Assembly (NCBI GenBank): GCA_030705945.1
Contig: JAUZPS010000112.1
Span: 1 to 10,842 of the forward strand
Length of the DNA stretch: 10,842 bases
Direction: 5' to 3'
From: Bacillota bacterium
GTDB lineage: Bacteria > Bacillota > Clostridia > Acetivibrionales > DSM-2933
This document shows, piece by piece, positions 1-6,069 of this stretch (within the stretch, counting starts at the first letter, position 1; every line of letters starts with the position of its first letter). The notes beneath the pieces were generated by a model. That model saw nothing but the letters and a program-made list of their open reading frames with translations. It was not told where the DNA came from and did not search any database. Both the position numbers and the translations under genes were made by a program.

Positions 1-1
1 C

Positions 2-1429
2 TCTGTCTGGACCCTTATGAATCTTTATGAAAGATCAAAACAAGTCGGCGGTTCCGCAATATCAGCATTTAGAGACGGTAAATTAATAATTCCTGAAAAC
101 AATAAATCATCATCAATATATGTTGATGAAAAATATAATGGAACCCCTGATATTCTTGATGAATGTAAGTGGGAAATGGATTTTATGCTTAAAATGCAAA
201 TACCTGAAGGCTATCCGCATGCAGGAATGGCTCTTCATAAAATAAATGACTTGAAATGGACCGGGCTTGGGCTTGCTCCAGCTGATGACTTAGAGCAGCG
301 AGTAATATATCCGCCAACCACGGCGGCAACCTTAAACCTTGCAGCTACAGCAGCTCAGGCTTCACGTTTGTGGAAAATCATTGATTCAAAATACTCGGCA
401 AAACTTCTTGCAGCAGCGCAACTCGCTTGGGATAAAGCTGTTGAAAACCCAGATATGTATGCTCAGTCACTCGGCGGCGGCGGCGGAGACTATGGCGACA
501 ACAATGTGAAGGATGATTTCTATTGGGCGGCATGTGAATTATATGTTACAACAGGTGATGATGAATATCTTAATTATATGAAGAATTCCCCATATTACCT
601 AACTATGCCTTCAAAACTCGGCGACCTTTCAGGATGTTTTGACTGGGGAGCAACTGCCGGATTAGGAACATTAACACTTGTTACAGCTCCTAGTAATCTT
701 CCAAAGGCAGACTTAGAAAGAGCAAAAAGAAATATAATTGCGGCAGCTGATAGCTTCCTTGCGGTACAATCAAAAGAAGGTTATGGCGCTCCACTTACTC
801 CAACTAGTTATTCATGGGGATCCAACTCATTTATTCTCAATGAAGATATGGTAATGGGTGTTGCATACGACATAAGCAAAGATAAAAAATATATCAATGG
901 AGTTTCTGAAAGCATGGATTATATCTTAGGACGTAATCCTAATGATAAATCATACGTGTCGGGTTATGGTGAAAGACCTCTTAGGAATCCACATCATCGT
1001 TTCTGGGCAAATCAAGCTAACAGCAAGTTCCCAACAGTACCACCTGGAATCGTTTCAGGCGGACCTAACTCAGGTTGCGAAGATCCTTACATTACAGAAG
1101 CCGGCTTAAAGGGCAGTCCTCCACAAAAATGTTATATTGACAACATTGAATCCTATTCTACTAACGAAATAACTATAAACTGGAATGCTCCATTAGTTTG
1201 GGTAACTGAATTTTTGGATGAAGTAGGCGGAAATATTACTGAAACAGTAAAAGAAGATATAAATAAGGATAATGCTGTTAATATGATAGACGTAACTGCT
1301 GTTGCAAGAGCATTCAATGGAGTTGTCGGCGATGACATATACGATTCAAGATGCGATATGGACAATGACGGAACTATTAACATGAATGATGTTGTAATCT
1401 TAGCAAAGAAATTCGGATATACATATTAA
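2..1429 (+). CDS. Glycoside hydrolase family 9 cellulase (CelK/CelD-like, Ig-GH9 type) with C-terminal type I dockerin, 5' partial
   Basis: A secreted endo- or cellobiohydrolase that should cleave beta-1,4-glucan and dock onto a cellulosome scaffoldin. The frame is open to the left edge: codons from position 2 read SVWTLMNLYER, a segment found inside CelK/CbhA-type catalytic domains, so the ATG at 17 is internal. The signal peptide, Ig-like domain and catalytic DAGD aspartates should lie upstream. Counting from that ATG, the first GH9 signature ends in PHHR (His at about 326). The second runs from YID to the proton-donor Glu at about 384 (TNEIT). Residues about 414-425 and 447-458 are the two calcium-binding dockerin loops (D-x-N/D-x-D ... 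D), ending KKFGYTY. Loop positions 10-11 are MI and MN. GH9 and dockerin assignments are secure; exact substrate and subfamily are inferred from remembered similarity. Confidence 0.96.
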   Translation, partial: SVWTLMNLYERSKQVGGSAISAFRDGKLIIPENNKSSSIYVDEKYNGTPDILDECKWEMDFMLKMQIPEGYPHAGMALHKINDLKWTGLGLAPADDLEQRVIYPPTTAATLNLAATAAQASRLWKIIDSKYSAKLLAAAQLAWDKAVENPDMYAQSLGGGGGDYGDNNVKDDFYWAACELYVTTGDDEYLNYMKNSPYYLTMPSKLGDLSGCFDWGATAGLGTLTLVTAPSNLPKADLERAKRNIIAAADSFLAVQSKEGYGAPLTPTSYSWGSNSFILNEDMVMGVAYDISKDKKYINGVSESMDYILGRNPNDKSYVSGYGERPLRNPHHRFWANQANSKFPTVPPGIVSGGPNSGCEDPYITEAGLKGSPPQKCYIDNIESYSTNEITINWNAPLVWVTEFLDEVGGNITETVKEDINKDNAVNMIDVTAVARAFNGVVGDDIYDSRCDMDNDGTINMNDVVILAKKFGYTY

Positions 1430-1475
1430 ATATTAATATGAATTATTAATTTGCTATATATAAAAGGATAATTAA

Positions 1476-1511
1476 GGGCTGAATCATTTTTATGAATTCA
1501 GCCCTGTTTTT
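1476..1511 (+). terminator. Rho-independent terminator of the GH9 gene
   Basis: GGGCTGAAT (1476-1484) pairs perfectly with ATTCAGCCC (1496-1504) around an 11-nt loop and is followed by TGTTTTTATT. It lies 47 bp after the GH9 stop codon, as expected for the end of that transcript. Read on the minus strand the tail is not T-rich, so it is not an obvious terminator for the converging methyltransferase gene. Confidence 0.85.
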
Positions 1512-1516
1512 ATTGA

Positions 1517-1569
1517 TGGTGTTTCAAAAAAATTCCTTATTCAAGTTTTGTATGAAGAAAACCTATGAT
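1517..1569 (+). repeat. Truncated relic of the ~100-bp TTA-flanked element
   Basis: GTTTCAAAAAAATTCC followed by TTCAAGTTTTGTATGA matches the first ~50 bp of the element at 2904-3003 with a few substitutions. Similarity fades after about 1569 and no second terminal repeat or TTA duplication is visible, so this is a decayed half copy. It lies between the GH9 terminator and the 3' end of the converging methyltransferase gene. Confidence 0.75.
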
Positions 1570-1598
1570 AGCTGGAATCAACGACTTTGACTGCAGCT

Positions 1599-2756
1599 TC
1601 ACTCTTGCGCTTGAGCAGGCTTTTCTTTTGGCGGCGGCGGGCCATAAAACTGATAGTAGTTACATTGAATCTTGCCATTATAGAGCTTCCTTTTCTTGCT
1701 TGCTCGTTGTCCAAAAATTTTTTCAAACTCCGGATGTGATGTTATTATATAATAAGACCAAGCATCAAGGGTTTTAAAGACTTGTCCCATCTGTCGGTAT
1801 AATTTTTCCACCTCTTTTAGCTCTCCAAGTCGTTCTCCATAAGGCGGGTTACAAATTATAAATCCATATTTATACCTTGATTTTATGTCTGCTGCAGGCA
1901 TACGCTGCAGATGAATGCTCGACTCAACTCCAGCCTGTTTTGCGTGGTATCTTGCTAAACTCATAACTTCATCATCAATATCAGAACCGCTTATTCTTAC
2001 TTCTTGGTCAGTTTTTATAAGATCTTGAGCTTCTTCTCTCGCCTTAGTCCAAAGTGATTGCGGAATATTGTTCCAGCGCTGCGCGCTAAATTCTCTTTTA
2101 AGCCCGGGAGCTATATTATTTGCGATTAAAGCTGCTTCAATCGGTATTGTTCCAGAACCACAGAATGGGTCAATAAGCGCTCTGTCATGTTTCCATCTGC
2201 TGATTAAAATCATTGCGGACGCTAAAGTTTCTTTTAATGGAGCGTTAGCCACCAATTTTCGGTAGCCTCTCTTATGCAAGCCTGGGCCGCTTGTGTCAAT
2301 TGTTAATGTAGCCATGTCTTTTAGTAATGCGACCTCAATTTTATATAAAGGGCCATTTTCTTCAAACCAGTTGATTTTATATCTTTGTTTGAGCTTTTCA
2401 ACAATAGCCTTTTTTACAATAGCCTGACAGTCAGGCACGCTGGACAGCTTAGAATTAATAGACTTGCCCTCTACAGGAAACTCAGCGTTTTCAGGTATCC
2501 ATTCATCCCATGGAAGAGCTTTAGTTTTTTCGAATAACTCATCAAAGGATAAAGCTTGAAACTCTCCCATCTTTAATAACACCCTATCAGCAGATCTCAG
2601 CCAAAGATTTGATTTTACTATAGCCGCCTCATCTCCTGCAAAGGTGACTTTTCCGTTTTCAATTGACTGATCTTCGTAACCAAGATGCTTTAATTCCCTT
2701 CCAACCACTGCCTCGATACCAAAAGCAGAGGTTGCTATCAAATGTAATTTACTCAT
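1599..2756 (-). CDS. THUMP-domain class I SAM-dependent RNA methyltransferase (RlmL/YpsC family)
   Basis: Predicted cytoplasmic enzyme that N2-methylates a guanosine in RNA, by analogy with the methyltransferase half of RlmL (23S rRNA) and its Firmicutes relative YpsC. The 385-residue length is typical of the single-domain Firmicutes form. An N-terminal ferredoxin-like/THUMP region (about 1-160) is followed by the conserved GLHKRGYR, then the SAM-binding motif DPFCGSGT (196-203) and the catalytic NPPY motif (303-306). The C-terminus is proline-rich (PPPPKEKP). The ATG at 2756-2754 has GGAGA a few bases upstream on the minus strand. It is the last gene of a minus-strand run of three RNA-modification genes, but a 325-bp gap containing mobile repeats separates it from the other two, so it probably has its own promoter. 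The RNA target cannot be read from sequence. Confidence 0.92.
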   Translation of the reverse strand: MSKLHLIATSAFGIEAVVGRELKHLGYEDQSIENGKVTFAGDEAAIVKSNLWLRSADRVLLKMGEFQALSFDELFEKTKALPWDEWIPENAEFPVEGKSINSKLSSVPDCQAIVKKAIVEKLKQRYKINWFEENGPLYKIEVALLKDMATLTIDTSGPGLHKRGYRKLVANAPLKETLASAMILISRWKHDRALIDPFCGSGTIPIEAALIANNIAPGLKREFSAQRWNNIPQSLWTKAREEAQDLIKTDQEVRISGSDIDDEVMSLARYHAKQAGVESSIHLQRMPAADIKSRYKYGFIICNPPYGERLGELKEVEKLYRQMGQVFKTLDAWSYYIITSHPEFEKIFGQRASKKRKLYNGKIQCNYYQFYGPPPPKEKPAQAQE

Positions 2757-2795
2757 TTTGTCTTCTCCGTGTTTTCTTTTAATTAAGTGTTAATC

Positions 2796-2845
2796 TATAT
2801 TTTGCAATAAACATTTTACATCCATTTTTTATATTGCAAAATATA
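2796..2845. repeat. Perfect 14-bp inverted repeat upstream of the THUMP methyltransferase gene
   Basis: TATATTTTGCAATA (2796-2809) and TATTGCAAAATATA (2832-2845) are exact reverse complements separated by 22 bp. The pair lies 40-89 bp upstream of the methyltransferase start. Each arm contains TTGCAA, which could serve as a -35-like hexamer on the minus strand, so a regulatory or promoter role is possible. The shared TATTTTGC also recalls the hairpin family at 4852-4928. Confidence 0.7.
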
Positions 2846-2856
2846 TACCTTGATTC

Positions 2857-3022
2857 ATAAGTTGTGAAAAGTTCAGCTTTGATAGTAAAATGCAGACGTA
2901 TTAGGGCGTTTCAAAAAATTCCTTGTTCAAGTTTTGTATGATGAAAGCTCATTATATCAAGTTTTTAAAACGACCAGTTGCTAAGTTTTTTTCTGATACT
3001 GCCTTAACTGCATTTTTAATGT
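2857..3022. repeat. Older palindromic repeat split by a later insertion
   Basis: ATAAGTTGTGAAAA (2857-2870) also occurs at 4802-4815. Further in, AAATGCAGACGTA plus TTA on the left side of the 2904-3003 element and ACTGCATTTTTAATGTA on its right side join into a 33-bp sequence. That sequence is identical to the reverse complement of 4822-4854. The repeat therefore pre-dates the inserted element. Its outer right limit is unclear. Confidence 0.75.
2904..3003 (+). mobile_element. MITE-like element, complete copy 1 (100 bp, TTA direct repeats)
   Basis: The element begins GGGCGTTTCAAAAAA and ends TTCTGATACTGCC, and is flanked by TTA at 2901-2903 and 3004-3006. It matches the reverse complement of 5002-5100 over its whole length with scattered differences. 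The ends form an imperfect terminal inverted repeat (GGnnGTnTCA followed by A-rich sequence). It has no open reading frame of note, so it must be moved in trans. A 3-bp TTA duplication would fit a TNA-targeting transposase such as some IS5-family members, but no parent element is visible here. Confidence 0.85.
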
Positions 3023-3081
3023 AGCGCAACAGGTTAAATTAATAAATTGTAATAGATTTTTAAATATCAATCATAAAGTAA

Positions 3082-3768
3082 TCAAAATTCCTTAAAAATA
3101 TTCCAGGGAAAGCTTCCTGGAGGAGTGGAGGAAAATACCATGTTTTCATCTCTTGTTGGATGCTTAAACCTGATTTCATATGACCACAGAGCAATCTGTT
3201 CATTATTATTCTGTAAAAAGCCATATTTCTGATCGCCAAATAAGGGGTGTCCTATGGAAGCTAATTGTACTCTTATCTGGTGAGGACGGCCGGTATGCAG
3301 AATTACTCTGACCAGAGAAAGCTTGTCTTGAGAGTTTAATACTTCATAGTCAAGAATTGCTTCTTTGGCATCTGGAAGGCCTGGCTCAACAGATTTTACT
3401 ATATTTGTTTTGACATCTTTCAAAAGGTAATGAACTAATGTATCCTCTTTTTTTAAAGGCTTGCCGTTTATTACAGCATAATATACCTTATTGAATTCCC
3501 TTTCGCGTATCTGGTCGGAAAGCCTCGAAGCGGATTTTGAGGTTTTCGCGAATACCATGACTCCTCCGACAGGTCGGTCAAGTCTGTGAACAAGGCCTAG
3601 AAATACGTTTCCAGGTTTGTTATGTCTAAGTCTTAAATCATCTTTTAGCAATGTTAACATATCAGGATCATTTGAATCATCTCTTTGTGAGGGTATATTA
3701 GGCGGTTTTTCAACAACAAGAAGGTGGTTATCTTCATAAATGATTTTAATCGTGACTTGGCTTTTCAA
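3082..3768 (-). CDS. RluA-family RNA pseudouridine synthase, short form without S4 domain
   Basis: Predicted to isomerise uridine to pseudouridine in rRNA or tRNA. The 228 residues start almost directly with the catalytic domain (IIYEDNHLLVVEKP). The family signature HRLDRPVGG has the catalytic Asp at residue 64, and HTGRPHQIRVQLASIGHPLFGD is the usual downstream block (about residues 158-179). No N-terminal S4 RNA-binding domain is present. The start is TTG at 3768-3766: GGGAGG (3782-3777) precedes it by 8 nt and no ATG gives as good a fit. The upstream methyltransferase stops 3 bp before this start, so the ribosome site lies in its final codons and the two genes are probably translationally coupled. 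The target uridine is unknown. Confidence 0.93.
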   Translation of the reverse strand: MKSQVTIKIIYEDNHLLVVEKPPNIPSQRDDSNDPDMLTLLKDDLRLRHNKPGNVFLGLVHRLDRPVGGVMVFAKTSKSASRLSDQIREREFNKVYYAVINGKPLKKEDTLVHYLLKDVKTNIVKSVEPGLPDAKEAILDYEVLNSQDKLSLVRVILHTGRPHQIRVQLASIGHPLFGDQKYGFLQNNNEQIALWSYEIRFKHPTRDENMVFSSTPPGSFPWNIFKEF

Positions 3769-3771
3769 AAC

Positions 3772-4638
3772 CTATGCCTCCCATCGTCCGAAGATACCGC
3801 ATGGGAGAATCAATTCAGAAGAAGTAACATTTAGTCCAACCTCTCCACAGGTTATTCTGCCTCCTAATTTTTTTGTTAAGAGTATATTTAAGATATTTTG
3901 CAATATTATTGGGGAGAAGCCTGTAGTGTAGGAATTAATGAGCATAAACAGCGGTTTATCAGAAAGAATCTTTGTGCATTCTTCAATTATCATGTATAAA
4001 GATTCTTCAATTTTCCAGATTTCGCCCTTTGGTCCTCGGCCATATGAAGGAGGATCCATTATTATAGCGTCGTATTTATTACCTCTTCTTTGTTCTCTCT
4101 GAACAAACTTAACAACATCATCCGTTATAAATCTGACCTTTTTGTCTGAAAGGTTTGAGAGGGCTATATTTTCCTTAGCCCAAGTAACCATACCTTTCGA
4201 AGCGTCTACGTGGCAAACCTCAGCGCCAGCGTATGCGGCCGCTACGGTTGCTCCGCCAGTATATGCGAATAGATTAAGAGCATTAATCTTGCGATCCGCA
4301 TTCTGAATTTTTTCTATAATCCATTTCCAGTTAACCGCCTGTTCAGGGAATAAACCTGTATGCTTAAAGTTAGTTGGCTCTATGTAAAACGAGAGTCTAT
4401 CATATCTGATAGTCCATCTTTCGGGCAACTTAATCTTAAACTCCCATTTTCCTCCTCCACTTGCGCTTCGGAAATAATGACCATGAGGTTTAAGCCACTG
4501 TTCTGTTTCGTTAATGAGGGGCCATATGACCTGGGGATCAGGTCTTCGTAATATATACTTACCCCACCTTTCAAGCTTCTCTCCACCACCAGTATCAATT
4601 AATTCGTAATCTTTCCAATCATCTGCTACTATTATCAA
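3772..4638 (-). CDS. Class I SAM-dependent methyltransferase, RlmI-like (COG1092-type) without PUA domain
   Basis: A predicted cytoplasmic RNA (probably rRNA) methyltransferase of 288 residues. The N-terminal ~115 residues include an acidic-aromatic stretch and LFPEQAVNWKW. They lead into the SAM-binding motif LNLFAYTGGATVAAAYAGA (121-139) with an acidic ribose-binding residue in HVDASKG (Asp145), and the catalytic-type motif DPPSY at 195-199. RlmI itself carries an N-terminal PUA domain; I see none here, so the target may differ. The start is TTG at 4638-4636, chosen because GGAGG (4651-4647) sits 8 nt upstream and no ATG competes. The stop TAG lies 3 bp from the next gene's start. It is the first gene of the minus-strand pair and faces a long divergent intergenic region that probably holds its promoter. 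Confidence 0.9.
   Translation of the reverse strand: MIIVADDWKDYELIDTGGGEKLERWGKYILRRPDPQVIWPLINETEQWLKPHGHYFRSASGGGKWEFKIKLPERWTIRYDRLSFYIEPTNFKHTGLFPEQAVNWKWIIEKIQNADRKINALNLFAYTGGATVAAAYAGAEVCHVDASKGMVTWAKENIALSNLSDKKVRFITDDVVKFVQREQRRGNKYDAIIMDPPSYGRGPKGEIWKIEESLYMIIEECTKILSDKPLFMLINSYTTGFSPIILQNILNILLTKKLGGRITCGEVGLNVTSSELILPCGIFGRWEA
3777..3782 (-). promoter_or_regulatory. Ribosome binding site fixing the TTG start of the pseudouridine synthase gene
   Basis: GGGAGG on the minus strand, 8 nt before TTG, embedded in the last codons of the upstream methyltransferase gene. It supports the non-ATG start and translational coupling. Confidence 0.8.
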
Positions 4639-4646
4639 CTCTTAAA

Positions 4647-4651
4647 CCTCC
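4647..4651 (-). promoter_or_regulatory. Ribosome binding site fixing the TTG start of the RlmI-like gene
   Basis: GGAGG on the minus strand, 8 nt before TTG (4638-4636). It is the only strong Shine-Dalgarno match near the 5' end of the reading frame. Confidence 0.8.
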
Positions 4652-4660
4652 GATATTTAA

Positions 4661-4690
4661 TGTATAGATTTCATATGGATTGCCCATCAA
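4661..4690 (-). promoter_or_regulatory. Possible minus-strand promoter for the RlmI-like/RluA gene pair
   Basis: On the minus strand TTGATG (4690-4685) and TATACA (4666-4661) are separated by 18 bp. Each matches four of six consensus positions. The leader to the GGAGG site would be very short. AT-rich sequence gives many such chance matches, so this is a weak candidate. Confidence 0.25.
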
Positions 4691-4806
4691 AAAGCTTATT
4701 TTTGAATTATCTTAAAGCATTATTTTATTCTAAGGGGCAAATTGAGGAAATAATTCCCTTCAAATGAGCCTTCATAATTATAACATATTGATTGCAACTA
4801 TATAAG

Positions 4807-4969
4807 TTGTGAAAAAGATTTTACATTAAAAATGCAGTTAATACGTCTGCATTTAATCTTTTACATTTAGCAGAGCAAAATACCGTTAAAACTGTTCATT
4901 ATTTTGCTCTGTTAAATGTAATATTAATAATGAATGTTTTTATATAGATAATAATTTATTTTTTCACAA
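4807..4969. mobile_element. Hairpin-forming MITE-like element (family 2), longest copy
   Basis: The outer ends TTGTGAAAAA (4807-4816) and TTTTTCACAA (4960-4969) are exact inverted repeats. Inside is a small palindrome at 4822-4854, then a strong hairpin: 22-nt arms at 4861-4882 and 4900-4921 are complementary apart from one position that becomes a G-T wobble, around a 17-nt loop. The hairpin core recurs, diverged, at 5114-5166 and 7074-7151. No coding capacity. Whether the outer and inner repeats belong to one element or to nested ones is uncertain. Confidence 0.7.
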
Positions 4970-5001
4970 ATATTAAAGCTTATACGTTCAAATGTTTTTT
5001 A

Positions 5002-5100
5002 GGTAGTATCAAAAAATAACTGGTCAACTGGTCGTTTCAAAAACTTGATATAATGGGTTTTAGTCATATAAACTTGAACAAGGAATTTTTTGAAACGCCC
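5002..5100 (-). mobile_element. MITE-like element, complete copy 2 (99 bp, TTA direct repeats)
   Basis: This is the reverse complement of the 2904-3003 element, starting GGTAGTATCAAAAAA on the plus strand and ending TTTTTTGAAACGCCC. It is flanked by TTA at 4999-5001 and 5101-5103, the same trinucleotide as copy 1. A subterminal GGTCGTTTCAAAAAC (5031-5045) is an inverted match to the GGGCGTTTCAAAAAA end, so most of the element can fold back on itself. Confidence 0.85.
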
Positions 5101-5113
5101 TTATTAATGTTTA

Positions 5114-5166
5114 TACCGTTAACGTTGTTCGTTATTTTGCTCTGCTAAATGTAAGATTAATAATGA
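5114..5166 (+). repeat. Half copy of the family 2 hairpin element
   Basis: From CCGTTAACGTTGTTC through TATTTTGCTCTG to AAATGTAAGATTAATAA, this follows the loop and right arm of the copy at 4883-4930 with few substitutions. The left arm is missing. It begins just after the TTA that bounds the 5002-5100 element. Confidence 0.75.
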
Positions 5167-5239
5167 TTTCAATATGAAATATGCTCATGGCAAAATGATG
5201 AGGCCTCCAAGGGAGAAAGAATGAATTAGGCAGCGGGTA

Positions 5240-5268
5240 TTGATTAAAATTCTTTATGTTGATATGAT
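5240..5268 (+). promoter_or_regulatory. Candidate sigma-A promoter for the PilZ gene
   Basis: TTGATT (5240-5245) and TATGAT (5263-5268) are 17 bp apart, a good spacing with a 5/6 match at -10. The leader to the ATG at 5402 would be about 125 nt. An inverted repeat (TATTGATT at 5238-5245, AATCAATA at 5278-5285) brackets the -35 and the start region and could act as an operator. Confidence 0.4.
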
Positions 5269-5401
5269 ATATATTAAAATCAATATATTCTATATGCTAA
5301 ACGCGGAGAGATAACGAATGTAAAAAATATATAATTATAAGATAAAAATATATTTTAGCCGATACATTAAAAAAGAGAAAAGTACAAGGAGTGAAATAAG
5401 C

Positions 5402-6055
5402 ATGGATGATGTAATTGAAATTGAGAATATCCTACCGGAAAAAACAATAATCAAAACGAGGCATCCAGGTAGTTTTGATTGGGTAACAACTATTATCCGT
5501 AAAGCTTATGCAAACTATCTTGAAGTTGAGCAAGTTGAGGATTATATGGTTAAAGTTTTAATGATCGGCGACAATTTATTAATTAAATACTCTGATAATG
5601 AAAATCTATATACATTGGAGGCTACGGTCCAAAGTATAAAATTTGCGTCTCAAGCAGTAATACTAGCCGTTAATAATATTAAAAAGATGAAAAATATCAG
5701 ATATTCTTACAGATATGACGCATATTTGAGCTCAAGCCTTAAAATGATGGAAAACTTTAATGAAATCTATTCAGTTGTAACGAACTTGAGTAATACCGGT
5801 ATGAGTATAATAACTAAGGGATTTATTCAAATTGGTGAAAAGATTGACATGAATGTCTATTTATCCAGTGATAATATGATAAACTTCAAGTGTGAGATAA
5901 AATGGAGTGACGTTATATGGCCCAACAATATGTATGGGGTACAGATAGTCGATATAGATAATTCCAATCAGGAAAAATTCGAGGAATATATAAAGAAATT
6001 AGAAAGAAAAGAGAAAAGGCTAATTTCTAAGTATATAAAAAAAACAGCAATATAA
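5402..6055 (+). CDS. PilZ-domain protein (YcgR-like), predicted c-di-GMP receptor
   Basis: A soluble 217-residue protein. Residues 1-95 form a beta-rich N-terminal region of the kind found before PilZ in YcgR-like proteins. The PilZ domain follows, with the c-di-GMP-binding motifs R100-x3-R104 (RYSYR) and N128-x-S-x-x-G133 (NLSNTG) both intact, so ligand binding is likely. The C-terminus is a charged helix rich in Lys, Arg and Glu. No membrane segment is seen. The start has AAGGAG about 10 nt upstream. Only 14 bp separate its stop from the next gene, a dehydratase-type protein, so the two are probably cotranscribed. YcgR relatives act as flagellar brakes, but no motility gene is present here, so the output is unknown. 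Confidence 0.88.
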   Translation: MDDVIEIENILPEKTIIKTRHPGSFDWVTTIIRKAYANYLEVEQVEDYMVKVLMIGDNLLIKYSDNENLYTLEATVQSIKFASQAVILAVNNIKKMKNIRYSYRYDAYLSSSLKMMENFNEIYSVVTNLSNTGMSIITKGFIQIGEKIDMNVYLSSDNMINFKCEIKWSDVIWPNNMYGVQIVDIDNSNQEKFEEYIKKLERKEKRLISKYIKKTAI

Positions 6056-6058
6056 ACT

Positions 6059-6064
6059 GAGGTG
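6059..6064 (+). promoter_or_regulatory. Ribosome binding site fixing the TTG start of the HgdB-like gene
   Basis: GAGGTG 5 nt before TTG (6070-6072), just after the PilZ stop codon. The first in-frame ATG (residue 20) would remove the conserved N-terminal strand and P-x-E motif, so TTG is preferred. Confidence 0.75.
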
Positions 6065-6069
6065 TAGTT

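Larger units (their letters stand above)
2757..3081. other. Intergenic region with an inverted repeat and a nested mobile element
   Basis: This 325-bp gap separates two minus-strand genes. It holds a perfect 14-bp inverted repeat (2796-2845) near the start of the THUMP methyltransferase gene and the complete ~100-bp element at 2904-3003. That element is itself inserted in an older palindromic repeat whose flanks are at about 2857-2903 and 3004-3022. No convincing coding sequence or RNA gene is seen. Confidence 0.8.
4639..5401. other. 763-bp divergent intergenic region rich in small mobile repeats
   Basis: This gap lies between the minus-strand methyltransferase and the plus-strand PilZ gene. 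It contains a hairpin-forming element (about 4807-4969), a complete TTA-flanked element (5002-5100), half of a second hairpin copy (5114-5166), a stretch resembling a broken c-di-GMP-I riboswitch (5186-5244), and a candidate promoter for the PilZ gene (5240-5268). I see no credible coding sequence or stable RNA gene. Confidence 0.75.

Noticed and set aside
1153..1383. Minus-strand reading frame across the GH9 catalytic end and dockerin
   Set aside because: A shadow of conserved GH9 and dockerin codons on the plus strand.
4852..5166. Repeats considered as a CRISPR array
   Set aside because: Only a few copies, in both orientations, of unequal length and without regular spacers; no cas genes.
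5309..5323. Shine-Dalgarno-like CGGAGAG followed by ATG-TAA in the PilZ leader
   Set aside because: A start directly followed by a stop is easily produced by chance in AT-rich DNA and nothing else supports a function.
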